A stretch of 11,291 bases of DNA from Treponema sp. (GTDB taxonomy: Bacteria > Spirochaetota > Spirochaetia > Treponematales > Breznakiellaceae): assembly GCA_031259035.1 (NCBI GenBank), contig JAIRLZ010000028.1:1-11291 (forward strand). The letters are read 5' to 3'. Made by a program: the position numbers and the translations under genes. The notes beneath the pieces are model-generated. The model saw only the letters and a list, made by a program, of their open reading frames with translations, did not search any database and had not been told where the DNA came from. How positions within the stretch are numbered: position 1 is the first letter of the stretch; the number at the start of each line of letters is the position of its first letter. Below, piece after piece: positions 6,959 to 11,291 of this stretch.

Positions 6959-7419
6959 ATATGTTCCTAAGAGACGCAATTGGCGGTTGACGACACAGAA
7001 AAAGATAGATAAGGTTGTAAACAAGATTGACGCGACGAAAAACGGCGCCATCCAATGGAGTTTCAGGGGTTAAGCGGCAGCCGAAAAACGCCCCATTTTC
7101 CTGAAGTGTTATTGTATAGACGCTTTCTCAAAAACGCGGAGGGCGATGTACCGCGCCCATGTAAAAAACGGAAAAATCCAATAACCCGTCCGCCTTTTTT
7201 CTGAAAAAAGCATATAATTAAAAAATGGCGGCACATATGAAACTATAGCCAGAGACGTGGATAATATTTATAATATGAGCCTGTTCCAAAACGCGAACTG
7301 CGTTTGCGAACTACATTCGGGTTAGTTTTGGAACAGGCTCATATGATCGAGACATAGGCGGTGTATTGACTCTCCCGTGTTAATAAATCGGGAAGCGATA
7401 GACATTAAAGGAGCGGAAT
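6865..7419. other. 555-bp intergenic region between rhaB and uxaB
   Basis: Besides the protease-like remnant at its left end and the inverted repeat at 7273-7344, I see no gene here. The stretch 7056-7272 has no recognisable coding frame. It becomes AT-rich towards the right, with two perfect TATAAT hexamers (7213-7218 and 7269-7274), neither with a good -35 partner at 16-18 bp. A TTGACT at 7366-7371 also lacks a -10 at proper spacing. The promoter of the uxa operon presumably lies in this region but cannot be pinned down. A short inverted repeat TCCCG/CGGGA (7373-7377 and 7389-7393) precedes the ribosome binding site of uxaB. Confidence 0.5.
7273..7344. repeat. 72-bp inverted repeat, perfect 20-bp arms, MITE-like or leader hairpin
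   Basis: The arm ATATGAGCCTGTTCCAAAAC at 7273-7292 is matched by its exact reverse complement at 7325-7344, with a 32-base loop between. Within the loop GCGAACT occurs twice (7293-7299 and 7306-7312). A second, competing hairpin AAACGC-GAACT-GCGTTT (7289-7305) would use the inner end of the left arm. Neither strand has a T-run after the stem, so it is not a standard terminator. It lies 75 bp upstream of uxaB. It could be a small non-autonomous mobile element or a structured mRNA leader. Confidence 0.9.
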
Positions 7420-8901
7420 ATGAACATGAACGAAAGCGTCAAGCCGGTGAAGAGACCCGAAAAAATCCTTCAATACGGCGAGGGCAATTTTTTGCGGGCG
7501 TTTGTCGACTGGATGATCGATATTCTCAATGAAAAAACGGATTTCAACGGGAATGTCGTTGTCGCGCAGCCCCTGGAAAAGGGCATGGCGGACATGATAA
7601 ACGCCCAAAACGGGCTGTACACCACGGTGTTGCGCGGCGTACAGGATGGAAAAACCGTAGAGGAATTCCGCGCCATCACGTCTATAAGCCGGTGCGTCAA
7701 CCCGTACTCCCAGTTCGACGAATACCTCAAGCTGGCGGAAAACCCGGACCTCCGGTTCGTTGTGTCCAACACCACGGAAGCGGGAATCGCGTACAACGCG
7801 GCGGATCGGCTTGACGACAGACCGCAACGCTCTTTTCCGGGCAAGGTGACGGCGTTCTTGTACAAGCGGTTCGAGTGTTTTCACGGCGCATTGGACAAGA
7901 CGCTGGCGTTTATCCCCTGCGAACTCATCGACAAAAACGGCGACGCGCTAAAAGCGCTCGTGCTGCGGTACGCAAAAGAGTGGAAGCTGGGAGAGCCTTT
8001 CATCGCATGGCTTGAGGCGTGCGGGTTCTGCAACAGCCTCGTTGACCGCGTTGTGCCGGGCTATCCGAAAGAAGAGGCGGAAGCGCTATGGAAGAAACTC
8101 GGCTATGTTGACAACCTCATTGACATGGCCGAAATTTTCCACCTGTGGGTCATTGAAACACAACGCGATTACAGCGCGGAGCTTCCCTTTGACAGAGCCG
8201 GACTCAATGTCATGTGGACCACTGACATGAGCTTTTACCGCACCCGCAAGGTGAGAATCCTGAACGGCGCCCACACCATGACGGTTCCGGCGGCGTTCCT
8301 CTGCGGGCTTGATACGGTGGAGGAGTGTTGCAAGGATCCGCTTGTCTCGACCTACATGAAAAAGGGGATATTTGAGGAAATCATTCCTTCTATGGAAGGA
8401 AGCGAGACCGAATTAATCCGCTATGCCAATGACGTGCTTGAACGGTTCGCCAATCCGTATATCAGGCACCTCTCGCTTTCCATCACCCTCAACTCAATAT
8501 CCAAATTCAGGACCCGGTGCCTCCCGTCCCTCAAGGCGTATATTCAAAAAAAGGGGAAGCCGCCGAAAATCCTCACGTTCTCTTTGGCCGCGCTGATCGC
8601 GTTTTACAACGGGACGCTTGTGAATGGCGAAATGACGGGAAGCCGCAAGGCGGGGGAAACCTATCCCATCAAAGACAACGAAGAAGAACTGAAACGCTTT
8701 GCGGCGATCTACAAGGAAAACAGCGCGGCTGGCGGGTTGGCGTCTAACACGCGGAGTATAGCCCATGCGGCGCTTTCCTTTGCGGGCTGGTGGGGCGAAG
8801 ACCTCAGCGCCATACCGGAACTTGAGGACGCGGTGGCCGCCCATCTTGAAGGCATCTGGAAAAACGGCGTGAGAGCGGAACTTGAGAAGGTTGCGGCGTA
8901 A
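7420..8901 (+). CDS. uxaB: Tagaturonate reductase (altronate oxidoreductase)
   Basis: This enzyme reduces D-tagaturonate to D-altronate with NADH, the second step of galacturonate catabolism. The protein has 493 residues (E. coli UxaB 483) and belongs to the long-chain mannitol dehydrogenase family. Recognisable blocks: ILQYGEGNFLRAFVDWMIDI (16-35, NAD-binding start), FVVSNTTEAGIAY (113-125), IPCELIDKNGDAL (165-177), and the catalytic KVRILNGAHT (277-286), in which Lys277, Asn282 and His285 keep the family K-x4-N-x2-H pattern. NPYIRHLSLSITLNSISKFR and the later AALIAFY segment also match the E. coli protein. UxaB is preferred over fructuronate reductase UxuB because of these matches and because uxaA follows. 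The ATG at 7420 is chosen over one two codons later, since AAAGGAG (7407-7413) is six bases upstream. The stop overlaps the next start by one base (TAATG). Confidence 0.95.
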   Translation: MNMNESVKPVKRPEKILQYGEGNFLRAFVDWMIDILNEKTDFNGNVVVAQPLEKGMADMINAQNGLYTTVLRGVQDGKTVEEFRAITSISRCVNPYSQFDEYLKLAENPDLRFVVSNTTEAGIAYNAADRLDDRPQRSFPGKVTAFLYKRFECFHGALDKTLAFIPCELIDKNGDALKALVLRYAKEWKLGEPFIAWLEACGFCNSLVDRVVPGYPKEEAEALWKKLGYVDNLIDMAEIFHLWVIETQRDYSAELPFDRAGLNVMWTTDMSFYRTRKVRILNGAHTMTVPAAFLCGLDTVEECCKDPLVSTYMKKGIFEEIIPSMEGSETELIRYANDVLERFANPYIRHLSLSITLNSISKFRTRCLPSLKAYIQKKGKPPKILTFSLAALIAFYNGTLVNGEMTGSRKAGETYPIKDNEEELKRFAAIYKENSAAGGLASNTRSIAHAALSFAGWWGEDLSAIPELEDAVAAHLEGIWKNGVRAELEKVAA

Positions 8902-10439
8902 TGGAAAAAAGAGAGACCGCGAAGGCGATTCGCATTCATGCGCTTGACACGGTTGCGGTCGCGCTGGAACCGCTTGCAAACGGGGAAGCCATCGTCATTG
9001 AAGGCGCCTTTGGCGGCGCGCCGGTTGTCTGCACGAGCGATATTCCAAGCGGGCATAAAGTCGCGCTGAAGGACATTGAGAAGGGCGAAAAGGTCGTCAA
9101 ATATGGGCATCCCATCGGCAAGGCGTCTCAGTCCATACCGGCGGGCGCCCATGTTCATACCCACAACCTGCAAACCCTGCTCGCCGAAACGCCCGAATAC
9201 TATTGGTCGCCGCCACAGACTGCCGCGCATACAGACGCGAAGGCGTCTCCAGCCGCGCCTGAAATAGAAGTCTTCAAACGCGGCGACGGACGCATAGGCA
9301 TCCGCAACGAAGTGTGGATCGTTCCAACGGTCGGGTGCGTGAACCGTACCGCCGAAGCGCTCGCTTCATGGGCAAGCCGCGAATACGCGGGCAGGAACAT
9401 CGGCGGCGTGTTCGCGTGGCCTCACCCCTACGGCTGCTCCCAAATGGGCGATGATCACGAGGCGACCCGCGCCATTCTCGCGGACCTAGTGAAACACCCC
9501 AACGCCGGCGCTGTTCTGGTGATTTCTCTGGGTTGTGAAAACAACACCATCGGACGTTTCAAGGAAGCTCTCGGCGAATATGCGGAAGACCCGTACCGCG
9601 TCCGGTTCCTTGTAACCCAGGAAACCGAAGATGAAATCGCCGACGGCAAGGCGTTGATCCGGCAACTGGTGTCATACGCGGAGCGGGCGAAGCGGGAAAA
9701 AGCCCGGATCTCGTCCCTTGTCGTGGGCATGAAGTGCGGCGGTTCGGACGGGTTTTCCGGCATTACGGCTAACGCCCTTGTGGGGCAAGTATGCGACATG
9801 CTCACCGGCATGGGCGCTTCGGTCATCCTCACCGAAGTCCCGGAGATGTTCGGCGCCGAGCGGACGCTCATGGACAGGTGCGAAACCACAGAAATCTTCG
9901 ATAAGACCGTGCGCCTTATCAACGGCTTCAAGGAATATTTCCGTTCCCATAACCAAACCGTGTATGAAAACCCCTCGCCGGGCAACAAAGCCGGCGGCAT
10001 CAGCACCCTTGAAGACAAGTCCTGCGGCTGCGTGCAAAAAGGCGGTTCGGCGCTTGTCCGGGGCGTGTACCATTACGGCGAGCGTCTGCCGCCCGGCGCT
10101 GAAGGGCTTGTCCTGCTGGAAGGGCCGGGCAACGATATTGTTTCCACCACCGCAATGACCGCCGCGGGCGCCCACCTGATCCTTTTCACCACAGGGCGCG
10201 GCGCGCCGCTGGGAGCGCCCGTTCCAACCCTTAAAATCGCAAGCAATTCGGCGCTGGCGCGCGGAAAGCCCGCGTGGATCGACTTTGACGCGGGGAGGAT
10301 GCTTTCCGAGCCGGTTGATGCCATCAGGGACGAATTATTTCAATTGCTATTGGATACAATTAATGGTACTATAGCAACAAGAAACGAACTCAACAATTAT
10401 CGTGAAATCGCCATTTTTAAAAATGGCGTCACGCTTTAG
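8901..10439 (+). CDS. uxaA: Altronate dehydratase
   Basis: This enzyme dehydrates D-altronate to 2-keto-3-deoxy-D-gluconate, the third step. The protein has 512 residues (E. coli 495). The N-terminal SAF-type domain covers about residues 8-105 (AIRIHALDTVAVALEPLANG, GHKVALKDIEKGE, VVKYGHPIGKA, AGAHVHTHN), followed by an Ala/Pro-rich linker near 106-120. The large catalytic domain shows RNEVWIVPTVGCVNRTAE, HPYGCSQMGDD (175-185), GCENN (211-215), MKCGGSDGFSGITANA (277-292) and SCGCVQKGGS (374-383), whose conserved His and Cys residues are likely metal ligands in this iron-dependent family. Its start codon shares one base with the uxaB stop, so translation is coupled. Its last codons carry a 20-bp perfect palindrome. 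The uxaC ribosome binding site overlaps its stop codon. Confidence 0.96.
   Translation: MEKRETAKAIRIHALDTVAVALEPLANGEAIVIEGAFGGAPVVCTSDIPSGHKVALKDIEKGEKVVKYGHPIGKASQSIPAGAHVHTHNLQTLLAETPEYYWSPPQTAAHTDAKASPAAPEIEVFKRGDGRIGIRNEVWIVPTVGCVNRTAEALASWASREYAGRNIGGVFAWPHPYGCSQMGDDHEATRAILADLVKHPNAGAVLVISLGCENNTIGRFKEALGEYAEDPYRVRFLVTQETEDEIADGKALIRQLVSYAERAKREKARISSLVVGMKCGGSDGFSGITANALVGQVCDMLTGMGASVILTEVPEMFGAERTLMDRCETTEIFDKTVRLINGFKEYFRSHNQTVYENPSPGNKAGGISTLEDKSCGCVQKGGSALVRGVYHYGERLPPGAEGLVLLEGPGNDIVSTTAMTAAGAHLILFTTGRGAPLGAPVPTLKIASNSALARGKPAWIDFDAGRMLSEPVDAIRDELFQLLLDTINGTIATRNELNNYREIAIFKNGVTL
10409..10428. repeat. 20-bp perfect palindrome at the 3' end of uxaA
   Basis: CGCCATTTTTAAAAATGGCG is its own reverse complement. 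It lies in the last ten codons of uxaA (coding for part of AIFKNGV), nine bases before the stop codon and twenty before the uxaC start. As RNA it could fold only as a short GC-capped hairpin with an A/U loop, close to the uxaC ribosome binding site. It could equally be a coincidence of codons. Confidence 0.6.
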
Positions 10440-10448
10440 GAGGAAGAA

Positions 10449-11291
10449 ATGAAACTTTTTTTGGATAATGATTTTCTGCTGGAAACGGAGACCGCCCGTT
10501 CTCTGTACCACAAAGCGGCGAAGAACGAGCCGATTTATGACTTTCACTGCCATTTGATACCATCTCAAATAGCGGAAAACAAACGGTTCGCCAATCTTAC
10601 GGAGATATGGCTTTCAGGCGATCATTACAAGTGGCGCGTGATGCGGGCTATGGGATTCGATGAGTATTACATCACCGGCGGCGCATCCGATTATGAAAAA
10701 TTCATCGCATGGGCAAAAACCGTTGAGCAGCTTATCGGCAACCCGCTTTACCACTGGACTCACCTTGAGTTGCGGCGGTACTTCGGCATCCATGAGCCGC
10801 TCACCGCGAAAACCGCTCCCGCAATCTGGGAAAAAGCCAACGCCGCGCTTACAGAGGACAGCTTGTCAGTCAAGGGCATCTTTGAAAAATTCAACGTCCA
10901 CACGGTCGGCACCACGGACGATCCCATTGATTCCCTTGAATGCCACACGGCAATCGCGGAAGGCGCCGCTCCCATCGGCGCGATAAAGACCAGAGTCATC
11001 CCCTCGTTCAGGCCCGACAAGGCGCTCAATATTGACAAAGCGGGGTTCGCTGATTATGTGGAGAAATTATCCGCGGCAAGCGGCGTCTCAATACGCTCGG
11101 TTTCCGATTTGGTTGCGGCTCTTGAAAACCGCGTGGAATTCTTCGCCGCCCGCAGTTGCCGCGCTTCGGATCACGCGCTTGAATACCCGCCGTTTGTGAT
11201 CGCGGATGACGAAACAATCGAAAAGGCTTTTCAGACAGCCCGCTCCGGTCAACCGGTCGACCCAGAAACCGCTGACGCATACAAAACAAGG
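10449..11291 (+). CDS. uxaC: Uronate isomerase (glucuronate/galacturonate isomerase), 3' end outside window
   Basis: This enzyme converts D-galacturonate to D-tagaturonate (and glucuronate to fructuronate), the entry step of the pathway. The 281 codons present have no stop and run off the right edge; the E. coli protein has 470 residues, so about 190 are missing. It belongs to the amidohydrolase-type TIM-barrel group. The first metal-binding motif is visible as DFHCHL with His33 and His35. Further matches to the family are NLTEIWLSGDHYKWRVMRA (49-67), TVGTTDDPIDSLE (152-164), IPSFRPDKALNID (184-196) and CRASDHALE (237-245). The ATG at 10449 follows AGGAGGA (10438-10444), which overlaps the uxaA stop codon, so it belongs to the uxaBAC operon with only nine bases between genes. 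Confidence 0.96.
   Translation, partial: MKLFLDNDFLLETETARSLYHKAAKNEPIYDFHCHLIPSQIAENKRFANLTEIWLSGDHYKWRVMRAMGFDEYYITGGASDYEKFIAWAKTVEQLIGNPLYHWTHLELRRYFGIHEPLTAKTAPAIWEKANAALTEDSLSVKGIFEKFNVHTVGTTDDPIDSLECHTAIAEGAAPIGAIKTRVIPSFRPDKALNIDKAGFADYVEKLSAASGVSIRSVSDLVAALENRVEFFAARSCRASDHALEYPPFVIADDETIEKAFQTARSGQPVDPETADAYKTR

Noticed and set aside
7194..7210. Palindrome CTTTTTTCTGAAAAAAG considered as a terminator
   Set aside because: Almost all A/T with a one-base centre and no GC-rich stem followed by a T-run; it would not form a stable terminator hairpin.

Overview
The window reads as a chromosomal segment of an anaerobic, probably gut-associated bacterium. My best guess is a spirochaete of the Treponema type: the broken gene at the left edge, the IS4-type transposase remnant and the dispersed-looking inverted repeat all resemble what I know from termite-gut treponemes. 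This is inference from recalled resemblance, not a search. All intact genes belong to sugar catabolism.

Layout: (1) Bases 1-1366 are a graveyard. They hold a broken hypothetical gene with a 14-bp perfect palindrome at its break, the C-terminal half of an IS4-type transposase in reverse orientation that has gained a 7-copy 9-bp tandem repeat beside its catalytic signature, and a decayed copy of a class II aldolase gene. (2) Bases 1367-6864 form an L-rhamnose module: an AraC-family regulator transcribed leftwards and, divergently, a two-domain class II aldolase, L-rhamnose isomerase (rhaA) and rhamnulokinase (rhaB). (3) Bases 6865-7419 are a long gap with a likely aspartic-protease remnant and a 72-bp inverted repeat with perfect 20-bp arms. 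(4) From 7420 to the right edge lies a tightly packed hexuronate operon: tagaturonate reductase (uxaB), altronate dehydratase (uxaA) and the first 281 codons of uronate isomerase (uxaC).

How they work together: RhaA converts L-rhamnose to L-rhamnulose, RhaB phosphorylates it, and the aldolase should split rhamnulose-1-phosphate into DHAP and L-lactaldehyde. UxaC, UxaB and UxaA take D-galacturonate through tagaturonate and altronate to 2-keto-3-deoxygluconate. Rhamnose and galacturonate alternate in the rhamnogalacturonan I backbone of pectin, so the two modules side by side suggest use of pectin breakdown products. No transporter or polysaccharide lyase is present in the window.

The points most worth a second look are the aldolase whose second half has lost every metal and catalytic residue, the decayed aldolase copy with a 189-bp deletion between GCGCGCGC repeats, the repeat expansion inside the transposase remnant, and the inverted repeat ahead of uxaB. 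I did not find a convincing wholly new system such as a defence island, retron or CRISPR.
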